From contig NC_088177.1 of assembly GCF_028769735.1 (NCBI RefSeq), positions 18,916,599 to 18,980,598 of the forward strand: DNA of 64,000 nt, in the 5' to 3' direction. The notes under the pieces were generated by a model. The model had not been told where the DNA came from, searched no databases, and saw nothing but the letters and a program-made list of their open reading frames with translations. Shown in pieces: positions 47,701 to 60,611 of this stretch. Source of the stretch: Zonotrichia leucophrys gambelii. Lineage: Eukaryota > Chordata > Aves > Passeriformes > Passerellidae. The position numbers and the translations under genes are program-made. Numbering within the stretch: position 1 is the first letter of the stretch; the number at the start of each line of letters is the position of its first letter.

Positions 47701-50700
47701 CTGCTTTAGCCTATTCAAAAGTATATATTTTATTTATTTTATTTGTATATGCTATCAGAAACACATATGCAGTTTATTACTCCTTACTCAGAATTATGAG
47801 ATCCAAAAACAGTCTTCGGGGTTTTGAAAACTGTTACGTATCTTTCAGCAATTTTTCCATAAGCATTTTTCTATAAGCATTAAAAGGGGTAAAACCAGTA
47901 GTGTGCATCAGAGAATTTGGATCAAAAAGCCTCAAAAAAAGAATGAAATAACATCCTTTTAGCAAGGATGTTATTTTGATTCTTGTTGTTATTATGTAAT
48001 TATTATTATATACTTTTATAATTCTAGTTTCTATAATTTATATTTATATTTAGTTTTCTATAATTTATAATTTAATTCGTTATAATTTATAATTTCTATA
48101 ATTTATAGTTTTATAATTTCTTCTTATTATATAATTTTGTTATTACTTGATTCTTCATAGAATCAAGTAAGAATAGCAGGTTTCAAAATTGAAAAGACTA
48201 CCAAATACTACAAACCTTTTTTTATTTACAATGAAAATATTATAGAGGGAATATATGCATTTATGAAGTCCCAGAAATCAGTTTCACCTTAATTAATACA
48301 AGTCTGTGGATAATATCAAAATAGCACATGGAGATCTGAAAACATACTTTTGCTTGGAGAGAACAGATTCATCAGCCTGACTCAATTCCTTCCTCATTGT
48401 CCCTTCAATTTCTGCTGCAAGGGAATCCTAGAGAAAAATGGAAAGAGTAAGAGTTGACAAATTAGATTCAAGTCTTCCTTCTGACAATTTTAGCAGAAAA
48501 TATCTGTAAAAATTACTTTTAACGATCAGCATTTGTTTGCCCAGTATCAGTATGCTCTGGACAAACCCTTCTGCCCCTGAAGGAAGGGCACGTGGGACAG
48601 TTTTCCACCATAACTACACTCATGTGTAACCAGGAGGAGTTCAGTTGTCATTAGCAACATCTGCTTTTTCTTTGTGTTTCTTTATGTACTCTGTATGTTG
48701 GTTGCTTTAGTTAAGCTACAGATTTTAAGAGCACTTCTTACAGGTATACTTGAGTGACTCTGTACACACAGAGCAACCAACCAAAACCTGAAGAATTCCC
48801 AGATATTTTGGGTATGTGACATGCTCTGTTTCTTAAAGAAACACTGTTGAGTTATAAAATTCACACCCACATCAAACAAGACACTAGCACAACTGAGCAT
48901 AAGCTATAGAACATGCCAATTCCCTTATTAAACAGAAATGGCATCTAAACAGGAAAAATAATTGCAGTGTCACAGTTTGTCAGGTGAACAGTTAGCTTCC
49001 TAACTAATTTCCTAAATTTCTCACAAGTGTACACATTGAAGAATTGAATTGAAAAACCAACAGATCAGCTCCTTTGCCTACTACAAAGTAGTTCTGGCTG
49101 CAGTTCCTGCAAAGGAGCAGCTCCTAGAGCAGGTGTGCTCCTAGAGCTGCTCAGTGCCAGAGCTGTGTGTGCCACACTAGAGGTGCTGGTTACCACAGGA
49201 AATGCTCCCCGGGCCTGCGAGTGGCACAGACAAGCGACAGAGCTGGCTCTGCTGCGCAGCAGCTTCACTTCCTCCTGGGACTCGTGCAACATGCCCAGAC
49301 ACTCTGCATTCCGGTCCTGAAACTCATGCAGCTGCAAGAGAAGAGAGCCCATCACATCATCTCTTCAGAGAGAAGACACAGTGAAACTGAATGACCTCCT
49401 ACAGGAATCTAGAATGGCTGACTGGACACTGTGAGATTCTTTCAGCTGCAGGGCACATGCCCAAAACTAGAATGGACAACAGTCAGCACAGCATCCATAG
49501 AAGTTTTAGGGACAAAGCACGGAGATTCAAAAGAGGAAAAAGTATGACGAAATTCAAAGGAAATTACATTGAAAAAATGCAAATACACTAACTACTGATG
49601 CAAAAGAAGTAAAAAAAGAGAACTGCCTTAAAATCTAATGAGCCACAGTACTGTTGACACAATCAGTAATAGTCACACTAAAGCACTCTTTTTCTCATAA
49701 CTAAGAATAGTAAGACCTCCCTATTTGAAACACACTCCTTGCCTTTCATACTCCTGTGAACTACAAAAATATTTGTGTAGGGTTAAGAAACATAATTACT
49801 CTTTCCCTCCAATCATATGACTTAAGACAATGAAAGATTAAAATCCTACATAATTAAAAAGCAGTGGTTCCCACTGTTTCTCTGCTTTCTTTCTCATGTA
49901 TTCTATGCCAAACATTTATCTAAATGTGTGTTACAGAAGTCTTAAGTACCTCTGCTGTCAGTTGTCTCTGAGCATCTTTGGAGGCTTGTAAATGAAGTTT
50001 AAGCTCTTCCTTCTCAATCACATTCTGAAAGGACAAAAAGGTGCTCATCATTTTCTCAGCTGATTTCCCTGGGAGACTGATCCTCTGCCAGACTTTGCTG
50101 GAACAGCCTCTCTCTTGCAGTGCAACCCTGGGGCTTGCCAAGACAAATTTTGCCTGCTGTGAGCACTGGCACACACATGCTGCACAGACACCTGTGCACA
50201 CACGGACACTTTATCAGCATTCCCTTACTTCTTTGAGCTTATGCTGAAGATCAACAATCTGGGACAAAAGGGATGAGATCTCTTCCTGGTAGCGAATCAC
50301 CTCCTCACTCTTCTCTGACAACTCCTCTGTTATCCTGGAAATCTGAGCATTTGTTTGCCCTACAAGACACAAAAGGAACTTAGTCAAGACCTCCCACAAA
50401 AAAAAAAAAAACAAAAACAAAAACAAAAAAAAAAAACCAAAAAAACCCCACCCAAACCAAAAACAACCCCAAGCCAAACCTAAATCCCAGAAAGGATGAG
50501 TGCAAGTCAACAACAATCTGCAGAACCATCAATTCTCTTAGGAAATCAATTCATAATACAGAAAAGTGGGTGCCTTAGAACATCCATAAGGAACAGACTA
50601 ACAGTGGGGAGAAGGAGGAAAAAGAGTTAATTTCAAATGCAGGTATAAGACATTAAGAACTAAGCATGCATAATCTGAAATACACATGATCAGTATGTGG

Positions 50701-53700
50701 AATGACCACAATAAAACAATTTCAAATGACATAATGACTCATGACCAGGGCCAGACTTGGAATATGCTGGAAAAGTCTGGTTCTGAATTAATCTTGTTAT
50801 TAACTCCCATTGTAAGCAAAGGCATTTTGTCAAACCTTGTCAACTGTAACATACACTCTTGATCTATTCCCCAAAGATCCACTGAATACAATTCCCTGAT
50901 TCTTTTTTTCCTTTTAGCAAGTACTTAACAAAGTGAGATGACAAAACATCTCCAAGAGCTGGAATATTTTTATGCAGCTAGCCTTGTTTATACACTTGCC
51001 CTGAAAGCATTGCACAGTCGTAAGAAAGTCTGATCAATCTTGCATAAAGGTCACACTACAACATTAGTGCTTGCTGTACCTCACACATTTACTGCAGAAC
51101 AAGGCCCTGATTAAGGGGCTGTGAGCATTTAAGCTCAGTCAGATACCATCTTCCTGAAAATGCAAATTTTAAAGCAGTAGGCAACACAGCTTTAGGAGAT
51201 GATTTTTCTGCGAATCTAAATTACCAAGCATGCCCACTCAAGCCATAGAATTGAATAAAAAGTACATTCACAGACATTGTCACTGAAGGAAAACAGGAGA
51301 GCATATTTGAACTAACTCCTATTTGCAAAAGATGCATATTTTCTCAGTGGAATCAGAGTAATTTAACAACTAAGTAACAATTCATAGTATTTTAGGGCCA
51401 TCTGTAACAAGAAAAACAAAGTAGCAACCCAGTCTTCTTTATGGCGGTTGTAGAGAAAAAAATAATCTTACACATAATTTAAGGTGATTATGCACAAAGG
51501 AAGTAGCACAGATCAAATGACTACAGGTAAAAAAGCTATTGTTATTTATTGTTTCAGAATACTTAGCATGCATTTATATAAGAGTAGCTGAAATTCTTTG
51601 CAAATAAGCAGTCCCCAAAGTAAATACAAACAACTGCTCTAGACAAATTAAGCAACTTGCTAATTTTAATGCTTTGGTTCATAACATATATTCTAAAACT
51701 AATGTGTTCATAGTTTTAAGAGTCTATACATTGACCTATTTCAGTGTCAAGTGTGCTGAATATACAAGGAGAATATTTTGTTGATTTTCTAATGTCTGTA
51801 GGCTTCAGATTAGAAAGTTATGGACATCACCTTTTATATTCATTTTCCCCTTCTAAACATGACACACAGAGCTGAATTTGAATGCCAGAGTGAAACCTGA
51901 TGAAATAGAGAAACAACCTTGCACTTGGGCAAAGGGCAAGACTTCAATGATTGGCATAAATTACTGAAGCCCATTTTTGGATTCAGGATTAACTAAGAAG
52001 GTGTAGGCACCAGGTATTTCACCCACCACCCTGCCATTGCAAATACAGCCTGGATACTCACGGAGTTCTTTGACACAGTCATTGACCAGCTGCTGCTCCT
52101 TCTCTTCATAGGTAATGGTTTCTGACTTCAGATGGCAAGCCTTTGAGAAAATTATTCATTTATCAATAACAACTTCAATTTGTCTATAATGTTATCAATT
52201 TTACATCTAAAATTCTTGCAACTGAAGAGTCTCCCCTCCCTTTAAAAACTCTATGCAACTGTGTTTTCCAACATAACCTGTTTCCCAGAATTTTACAGAT
52301 ATTTTATGTGAAAGACAGATAGACACATGAACAAAGCCTGATCTCTTGTCTCTAATAAAAAAAATTGTTGCAAAAAGACAAAATTTGGGAAAGTGCTCAG
52401 GAATGATTTGCATACAGTGACACAAAACATGAAGCACAAAATGTGCTTCAAGAGAAACCCCGCTGCTGGATTTTGCACACCCTGATTCATTGTTTCACAC
52501 TCAGTGCTGTCAGTCAGATGTACCTTGGATCGCAGAGCCAGGTTCTCCTCCTCCAGCTCCCTCAGCTTATCCTGCAGGACATCCAACTGCAGTGGGTCGT
52601 GGCACACGGTGAAAGACTCATTGAAACGCAGCGGGGTGGAACAGCTGGAGTCCGTCTCGCTCTCCTCGGACGCGATGGAAACGATTCGCAGCAGGTCATC
52701 CTTCTTTGCCAGCTCATGCTGCAGCTGGTTAACCTGGGACAAGTGAAGATCACCAGCACGTGAAGTACACTTTACATACACAATATCATACTCCATTATT
52801 TATGCAGCCTCTGGAACATCACTGCTCCTGATTAGCTCACACCTCCATTTGTTTACAGGAAGTTCGCAAAATCGTAATTTTACCACAGCAAGGGAGACAG
52901 ATAATTCAAGACACCACAAAAATGAACAACAGAACCTACTTTTTAAATAGTTAACTGCAAAATCATTTTCCAGCTGTCTCAATACATTATTTCATTTAAA
53001 CATGCTAGCTATCATTTTGATTATGACCATTACTCTGAATTGTTGAGTTCCTGGAGAAAAGGATTGAGAGACAACTATTTACATGTACAGAGTGGTACCT
53101 TCCAGTCTGCACATTAAATGACTCATAGGACAATTAAAAACAAAAGAAGAGATAGATCTCATTTAGATAAAATCTATTTTGCTTATCTACATTTTTCTAT
53201 GTATACCTAAGTTTATGCAGTCCTACAGCTGATGATGAGTACATCCTTGTCACTAGCATACTGTTTTATACAAGCAGCTAAATCCATTTCACTGTAGCTT
53301 ACACTACATCTCTTGATCACAGGGTTATTTGTTAACTATTTAATTATTTTCTTAATAAAAAAAAAAAGAAAAGGTTAGATCAAGAATTTGTGCTTACAGG
53401 AAGAGATGGAGTGAAGATCTTGATAAGAATTCACTTTTCATTACATTTTATTTATTCATTTCTTTACTCTTAGTGTAAGCACCCCATTAACCAGCTCACT
53501 TTCTGTGAAGTTATGTAGCAGCTCATGTCAGATACCAATCTCTTGTTTTGACTTGTATTAGTCCATTTTTAGTTTAACAGTGGGAAATCAGATTTATGGT
53601 CTGATATACCCTAATGATATCTAACATTCTCATAATTTCTCAGTAATTACAATATGTTGTCTTCACATTCAATTCTTGGACTGCAAAAAGTGATTGAACA

Positions 53701-56700
53701 ATGATTAGGAGAATGACATCTAAGCACACTTCTGTAGTCCAAGAGCACCAATTGCCCCAAAATGATACACTTCTTTTGATCCTCTTACCACCATCATAAA
53801 TGGGGAAAAAAAAAGAGAGGAAAAATGGAAAAAACCCTAAATAAAGGAAAAAAAGAAAGAAAAGCAACTACTTACTCTGTCTAGAGTTTGTCCTAACTGT
53901 TCTTCCAGGGCTTCATTCTGCTCCATCAACAGATGGTTGCGCTTAAGGAGAGCTTGTCCAATTCGCGCTGCCAGTTCCAGGTCCCGATCCTTCTGCTCAC
54001 AAAATGAGAAAAAATTGTTTCCTTTTGATCATGTAAGGTTTAAATTCAGAGCAGCTTCAGATTCTCCTAGATACTGCTCAATGCATCAGCACTCTGAGAT
54101 CTCCCTTCACTCTCAAATGGATCAACATTGTTAGAAAATTATTAATGCTTCATCACTTGGATCCAGAACACATCCATAACTGTGGTTTTTGATACAGCAG
54201 ATTCTCTTCCACAGCCATTTGCAGTAACAGAAGGGGAAAGCACCAAACCTGGGAACAGTTCTGGGTTTTGTGCTGAGTACAAAGATTATGTGGGCTCTGT
54301 TGCATCACACACACACACACATAAAAATCACACTTGCAGCCTTCCCAGTGACACTTTCTCCAGAACAGAGTGCTCAGCCTAAACAGTGGTGAAAGGGCAG
54401 AAGTAGAGGAGCACCAGGAAATCAGAAGAAAGCTGTTTCCTTCTTACACTCACTGGCTTCATGGGTGCCCACAGTTATGTTATGTTTTGTTTCTGAGGTA
54501 GTGCAAGCAAGTGGGCAGCTTCTCATTACCCATGTGTTTGATAAGCAGCTCTTGAAGATAACTGAATCAAAATGGTCAGCAGCTGAATGAAACCCTCCCT
54601 CAAATACATTCCCGTTACTGCATTAACACAGCAGAGACCAGCATACCTCAGCTAACAGACGTCTGACCATGTCAGCTTCACCGTAGTCTTTCTGCTCCAC
54701 ATTGTCGGTGCCAAGAACTGAAGAGAGACAAACATGCTCATTTTATTGAAGGAAAGACAAGAAGATTGTGGGAAGTGGGAGAGCTGAACTCAGAGGATAT
54801 TGTTTATATACAAACACAGTACTTGGTTGACAAAGCTAGCAGAGGCTATGAAAATGCATCTTCAACTTCAGAAATGTGAAACAATACTCCTTTGGGAGAC
54901 TGATAAATGAGGTATTGAACATTTGCACCTTTCAGCAATGTTAAATAAGACTTGAGGTGCTCACACATCTTTCAAATTTAGAAAAACTCCTAAGAGCAAT
55001 TTTTTGAATACAGCTAAGCAATTAAATCCTACAGCCTGCTGGGAAGAGAAGGAGGAGTATATTGGAGAATATCCAAACATAGTTAAACACATACTTTAAC
55101 CCTGAAGCAAAATTCCCACTAGGCTGTGTGACAGCTGTACACAGGAAGTATGGAGACCCCTGAGACAAGTCATGAAAATGCATTTATTAAGGGCTTGACC
55201 ATCTTGGAAACAATTAAGAAGAAATGAGATAATGTATGTCTGAGTTTTGGATGTAGCAGTAAATGCTATCTTAGTAATCAAGTGATTCCAATGTTTGAAG
55301 AGTCTGCAAAACTATTAAAAAACTGAGAAACGGTAGATTGGAAAAACAAGACTGAGTGAAGAATAAGCAAAGCAAACGAAAAATTTGTGACACCTCTGAA
55401 ACCACAAGTGCCAGAACTGCAAAGCATTGGTCTGCTCTAGATAGTGTCCTGATAAAAAGATGGTAGTAACAAAGGCATCTTAATTACCTTGTGCAAATTT
55501 GTGAGATCCATCCAAGGAGGAGGAAGGAAGTTCAATAAGAGCTAGAGTGACAGATAATCAAAGATATAGAGGGGAAAAAAGAGAACAAAGAAGAGAAAGA
55601 ATTAAAATGTAAGGAAATGAGTAATTTTCTGCCATGCATCTACCACAATAAAAAAATAAATGCATGTGCAAACATAGTTTTTTCACTATTAACACTTTCT
55701 AAGGCCATTTAGGGAACCATTTAAATGTAATAGTCTTCAGAAGCAGAATTATACATCTCTTTATCAGGTGATGAATGTTTGTGCTAAGCTCAACAGCAAT
55801 TAGCTAGTTTTGCTTTATGAAGTCAGAATCATTAAAGTGAAGAAGGCAGCAATATAAATTTAAGAATTACTGAAGTAGCAGTTTCAACTGACTGTTTAAT
55901 TTAACCTTTTTCAAAATTAATTCCATCATCACTGAACTGCAAAATGAGATTACTATAGATTTGATCTCAATATTTCCTTCACTCTTTCACCTTGTTTAAA
56001 CCTCATTTTACTCTGAATACACAGTGGTATTGATTATCAGTTCTTTTCTTTGTTTTGTTGAGGACTGCAGACTCAGTTATGAGATGGTGAAGTGCCAAGA
56101 TAAAGTGCACACTAACTTTATTGCATATGTTATATAAGCTGTCCACACCCTTTACATACATAATGCCCACAATTAAACTTTCAAAGCATAACACTACACC
56201 TATATTAAGATCAAATCCAAGTTGGATTATACTAAAAAAGGGGGCTTTTTTGTAATTTTGAAAGAGAAGAGAACAGGAAGAACAACACAGAAGGAAAAGT
56301 TTTACTGTTTCACTAAAAGCTTAAAAGAAAAATATGTCAAAGTAACAAACCAAATGCTTTTCATCAAGTAGATCAGTAAGCATAAAAACCCAACACATGC
56401 TGTTTAAGCATGCAGGAGCTTTGAACTTATAGAACTGTCACTTACTGATTGTATTTCTTAGCAGGAAAAAACCAGAAACTCTACTAAATTTAAAGTACCT
56501 ACCTATCAGTAGCATAAAATGCCTTTGGAAGACAATTTTACTTTACTACTTGGTTGCTGATACTGGGTGCTGGAAGGGAGACTCCAAACCCATCTAGCTT
56601 ACCAGTATTTGGACAATTAACTCCACATACATGACTAAGTTACAGCCATTACATGCAGAATATTATAGCCAGCTCTCCTGTGGTAACTGCTCCTAGCAGG

Positions 56701-59700
56701 TGATTTCAAGTTATAAGTTTCTATCCAGTTCCTCTAATAAAAATTTACACTAATTCCATACTAATCCCAAGGTTACTCAGGTAGGTAAGTTCCTAAAATC
56801 AAGAGCAAATATCTTTGCTCCGATAACTAAAATCACAGAACCAACAGCTTTAAAACTTAGCTCTATAGAAATTTCTGTGTTTTCTCTCAGTACAGAAACA
56901 AAACTATGCACAGTTTATTAGAATTCCCTCTTGAGAACACATGCATGTGCAATACTCACCTTGCCAAGTGAAAGCTGCAATTAACTCTTCATTTTGGTTA
57001 AAATTCTTGTTATGTTGTGCCATGACCCTTTATTCACACATGTAAAGTAGTTCCAAAGAGAGATCTTTCGTAATTCAGGATTTCTTACACTAGCACAGTT
57101 GAAGCAGAAGATATTCTTCCACCTCACTGAACACACTGCCAATGTGAACCCAGCTGACAGATCTTCTTATAGGCAGCAGCAGCCATAAAAAGAGGAGGAG
57201 CTCAAGTGCAGTAACTACTGTGTTGTTCTGGGGCTTTTTTCTCAACTAGAAATTCACTCAAACCATATATTTAGCATTCTCTTTTGGAGAAAGTTATAAA
57301 AATGTTTCCTTACATATATGTAGGGGGAGGAAGATACACAGCTAAAACCCCATGTCATGCTTCATGTCACATTTATTCCCAATTCCAAGCAACAAAGAAA
57401 GATTCAAGTTTCACCTAACAAGTTATTAAATAACTAGAATTTGATTTATATCTGTGTTTGTCCGGGACTCTCCCAGTATGTCCCTGTAGGTTACTAGTCT
57501 CAAAAAAGCTACCATGATTTCAAGAGTCTGGACAATTTCTAGGTGAAACATAAACCATATTTATCTTGAGTTTACAAGACTCAGCAGTTACAAAAGTGGT
57601 CTTAAATGATACAAGAATTAGTTTTATATGTTATGCTTAACAGCTATCTTTTAATTCAATTTCAGACAGTTACAAAAAAACATTTTAAAATACTTTAAAA
57701 ACTCCTACAAGCAGTTTATTGTTTTCAGAGGACACCTTCTCTATTTGAAAAGAACTTCCCTCTGGGAGAACTAGGAAGACAGCCCTTTCTGCAGTGCCTT
57801 GACAGCCAAATAACACACAACAGGCTTCATGAAAGCTTTGTTGATAAAACCCCTCCCTCTCCTGCAGGCTGAAAATGCAAGCTCACCCTGACTGGATGTC
57901 CTTTGGAGCCCTGAGTTGTCACACAGGTGAGGCGCTGAGCAGCAGAGCCGCATTTCATGTCAGGCACAGACAGACTCTGATCCCAGCTCCTTATAATGAA
58001 CACTGAGACACAAGTACACACCCCTCCTACCACACAACTGCTTCCAGTGAACTACAAAAGCATGCACAAGACTATAAAATCATTTATGCTTGCAATATAA
58101 GTATCAGAAACAGTCTGAGCAATAAACATTAAGAGACTTTCCAATTACTTTCCACAGTTAGGAGTTCAAAACCCTCAAGTTCAACTCATAACAAGGTCAC
58201 TCTAAATTGCTGAGTACTGCATTCTTGGGAGGTGATATTTTAATCTTTGCTATTCCTTTGCTATGCATCCTTGGGAAGTTTAAACTACACAGAACAATGA
58301 CAAAAAACCTCCCTTTTAGAGGTGGTGTGTACAAGGAAGAGGTAATCATTACAGACTGTACATAAATAACAAGTTCACTCTTCTCTGTGGTTTGTTCCCA
58401 TAGTTCCAATATAAGAGGAAACAGGACTTTCCCATTTCTCTGAAGAGATTACAATGCGTTCTCTTCACAAGAAAACAGTTAGCAACTACAGGCAATTAAG
58501 TGTTCAATTATTTCGGCAACTTTCTATTCATTTGATTTTAACATATTACAGGTTTTTTCATGTGACTGAAGCTGTCCATTTTCCTCTTTATCACTTGATA
58601 GATTTAGGAGTAAGTTACTCAGTATTTTCAGAACTGGAAGGCAGTGATCAACATTGATCTAGTACCCACCTATACAGGGTCCTGGGAAAGGAAGAAACCA
58701 TTTAATACAGAAAAATAGGGGAGCAACTAACAAACTTAAGAACACACCACAGCACCTATCTGCCATTCATTCCTTCTCTATCTCCAGAAGAAACCACCGA
58801 CAGCACTTCACCAACATTACTGACATAAAACATCACCAAATCAATAACAGCACCATCAGCATTCCTGAAAACAGAACTTCACACTCGTACCTCTTGTATG
58901 AGGTATACATCTCTTCTAGCACAGTTCTAGGTTCCTGCCTCTTTTTCACTCTCACATGTTCCCATTCTTACTTCAGTGTGTAATCTGATGATCAGGCAGT
59001 CATTAAGCATCCTAAATCAGCCATTAGAACTGCAGTGTGAACCACAAGCACATCCCCTGAAATCAGCCTTTTCTGTCCCAAGTTTCCCAGATGCGACCAT
59101 TTCCTAGTACTAACACTGACTGTGTATGGAGGAGTTTATCTCAGCACTTGGGGCAGGAACTGCGACTCACTCATGTAACGGAAGGAGTCCTCCTGACGGG
59201 CGGGAGCAGCCCCCTGGGGCAGCGGCACCCAGTCTGCGCTCTCATACAGGCACAGCGAGTCCGCCCGCAACTTGTAACCCGGCAGCTGCTCCTCCAGCAT
59301 GCCCACCAGCTCCACCTCGGCAAGGTCCTCACTGGAGCACCCATCTGAAAGAGTAATGTCAACAAAGCTTTGTTAAACAGATGTCAAATTCAATAGTGCT
59401 GCCACAGTACTGTACAGTTTATGTACCATAAAATACTTCATAAATCTTTGGTAGATTTGGAAATAATTATTCTGTACCAGACAAAATACCAGAATACTTA
59501 CTGAATCAATGCTTGATTTATACTTCAATACTTGTAAGTTCCTCACCCTCAGCTGATCCTAAAACTTCCTGAAAAGATGGTATACTGTGTCCCTCCAACT
59601 TCCTGAATATAATGCATGTAGTAAGTTTGAACTTCTATCTTTGCTTCTTCATTGAGCTAAAACACAAACCTACATTTTACCAGCTAAAGTCTCATTGACT

Positions 59701-60336
59701 TTTCATAGTTTTTTCACTTCCCTTTTCTGAAGGAAATTCACATTTATCTTGTTCTTCTGTTTTATGCATTGGTTTGATAATGAACATAGATGCAAACAAT
59801 CTTAAAAGTAAGCTAAATCAATTGAATACTACTTTGAAATCAGGGAACAAGTATAAAATTTCATTATCATCCTTATGGAATCACACTCTGAGAAACATGA
59901 TACTAAAACCCCTGCAAACAAAGTTCAGCTCTTTCTATGTTGTGTGTGCACCTTAATTTCATCACAATTACTGAAAGAACCCACATTAATACTAAATTGG
60001 TAAAATATCAGTGGTATGCAATGATTATCTTTGCAAGATTTCCACTCAGGATGAATACTATCTGCAGTACCTTCCAATGGAAAAAACACCAGTGTTGACT
60101 ACTGACAGTAAGAATTTTACAAACAGTATTTTGCAGTGCACAGTGACTTTACAAGTGAGTCTAATGTCACTGTTTTTGTTCCTCTGCAATATCACATAAG
60201 CAGTACAAAGAATGTGAAACATAAGGTTGTCTTCATGTTGGTGCTTTATGACATGTTATAGACACATTCAAGATTTGTAATAGTAATTCTTCAACTTACC
60301 AGGGATGCTGTCCAAGCCCCTGGGATCAAAACTCAT
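44750..60336 (-). CDS. TRAK2: TRAK2, trafficking kinesin-binding protein (Milton family)
   Basis: Fifteen coding exons in transcript order: 60336-60300, 59344-59171, 54717-54647, 53992-53876, 52733-52524, 52140-52062, 50359-50229, 50024-49950, 49331-49194, 48427-48348, 47478-47275, 47138-46840, 46569-46285, 46061-45962, 45428-44750. They total 892 codons (human 914) and all phases close. An in-frame TGA lies 21 bases before the ATG. Residues about 70-330 are the HAP1/TRAK coiled coil, with the dynein CC1-box ELAARIGQALL near residue 101 and VNQLQHELAKKDDLLRIVSI after it. The Milton region has RVFDTVRVAN, ALHRLSLRRQNYL and LPEKLQIVKP. The C-terminus has LAKLLQERGISAKVY, MSLVDRLKRLGIARV and ends KED. 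It links kinesin-1 and dynein to mitochondria through Miro. The first exon differs from human TRAK2. Confidence 0.96.
47946..48170. repeat. AT-rich repeat array bounded by two perfect hairpins
   Basis: Between TRAK2 exons, TATAATTTATAATTTCTATA-like units repeat irregularly from about 47985 to 48125. On the left is a perfect 13-bp inverted repeat (AAATAACATCCTT, loop TTAGC, 47946-47976). On the right is a perfect 12-bp inverted repeat (TTACTTGATTCT, loop TCAT, 48143-48170). Confidence 0.9.
50360..52061. other. TRAK2 intron with A-rich tract, otherwise unrecognised
   Basis: 1.7-kb intron. Apart from the A/CA-rich tract beside the acceptor it is AT-rich unique-looking sequence. No CR1 signature or extra exon was recognised. 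Confidence 0.6.
50398..50470. repeat. A-rich / CAAAAA simple repeat
   Basis: Runs of A broken by single or paired C, grading into CCCAAACC-type sequence. On the minus (TRAK2) strand this is a T/G-rich tract that starts about 38 bases upstream of the splice acceptor at 50359. Confidence 0.95.
55488..55541 (-). CDS. TRAK2: Candidate TRAK2 cassette exon, 18 codons
   Basis: This 54-base segment has an acceptor (TCTGTCACTCTAG) and a donor (CAAG|GTAATT), both on the TRAK2 strand. It is phase 1 on both sides, so it can be inserted before the exon at 54717 without shifting the frame. It would add LIELPSSSLDGSHKFAQ plus split codons. Human TRAK2, as I recall it, joins the flanking exons directly (FRYMILGTD), so this may be an alternative or bird-specific exon, or a chance open frame with decent splice sites. 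Confidence 0.4.
56960..57023 (-). CDS. TRAK2: Candidate alternative first coding exon of TRAK2
   Basis: ATG in good context (GTCATGG, G at -3) opens MAQHNKNFNQNEELIAAFTWQ, with an in-frame TAA nine bases upstream. It ends in a strong donor (CAAG|GTGAGT) in phase 1, exactly the phase needed to join the exon at 54717 or the cassette at 55541. Such a transcript would replace the first two coding exons and so lose the EDLAEVELV segment before the coiled coil. TRAK1 is known to have alternative N-termini joined at an equivalent place. No expression evidence is available here. Confidence 0.45.
57024..57200 (-). promoter_or_regulatory. TRAK2: Possible internal TRAK2 promoter
   Basis: Upstream of the candidate alternative first exon, a TATAAG element reads on the minus strand at 57171-57166, 143 bases before the ATG. 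The interval would be the 5' UTR. Support is only positional. Confidence 0.25.
57201..59170. other. TRAK2 upstream intron, no recognised content
   Basis: About 2 kb of the long second intron. The short ORFs on both strands lack splice borders in phase and I recognise no repeat family. Confidence 0.6.
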
Positions 60337-60611
60337 GAGTCCTTCCTTCACAGCTCACTTCCTTGCAAAGAGCATTCTGTAATCAAGCTGTGCACCATTC
60401 CTTTATTGCTTTGGTAAAAAGATGCCTTTGGTTTAGGGACAGAGTAAGTGAGAGCCATCCAGCACAGAGACTCACAAATCCGGCATCAACTCACTTCTGC
60501 AGGCTGCTTCAAACTCCAGATCTACTGCCATCCTAGGACATGCCTATTTCATCTGGGCTGCTGATCATGTGTTTCATGTGAGCTTCACCAGCTTCTCAGC
60601 TCACCCATCAC
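60337..60611 (-). other. TRAK2: Probable TRAK2 5' UTR part of first coding exon
   Basis: On the minus strand a good acceptor (TTGTTTTATATTTAG) ends at 60612, giving a 275-base leader before the start codon. The leader contains several upstream ATGs, including a seven-codon uORF right at its start. A further noncoding exon should lie upstream. The boundary is inferred. Confidence 0.4.
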
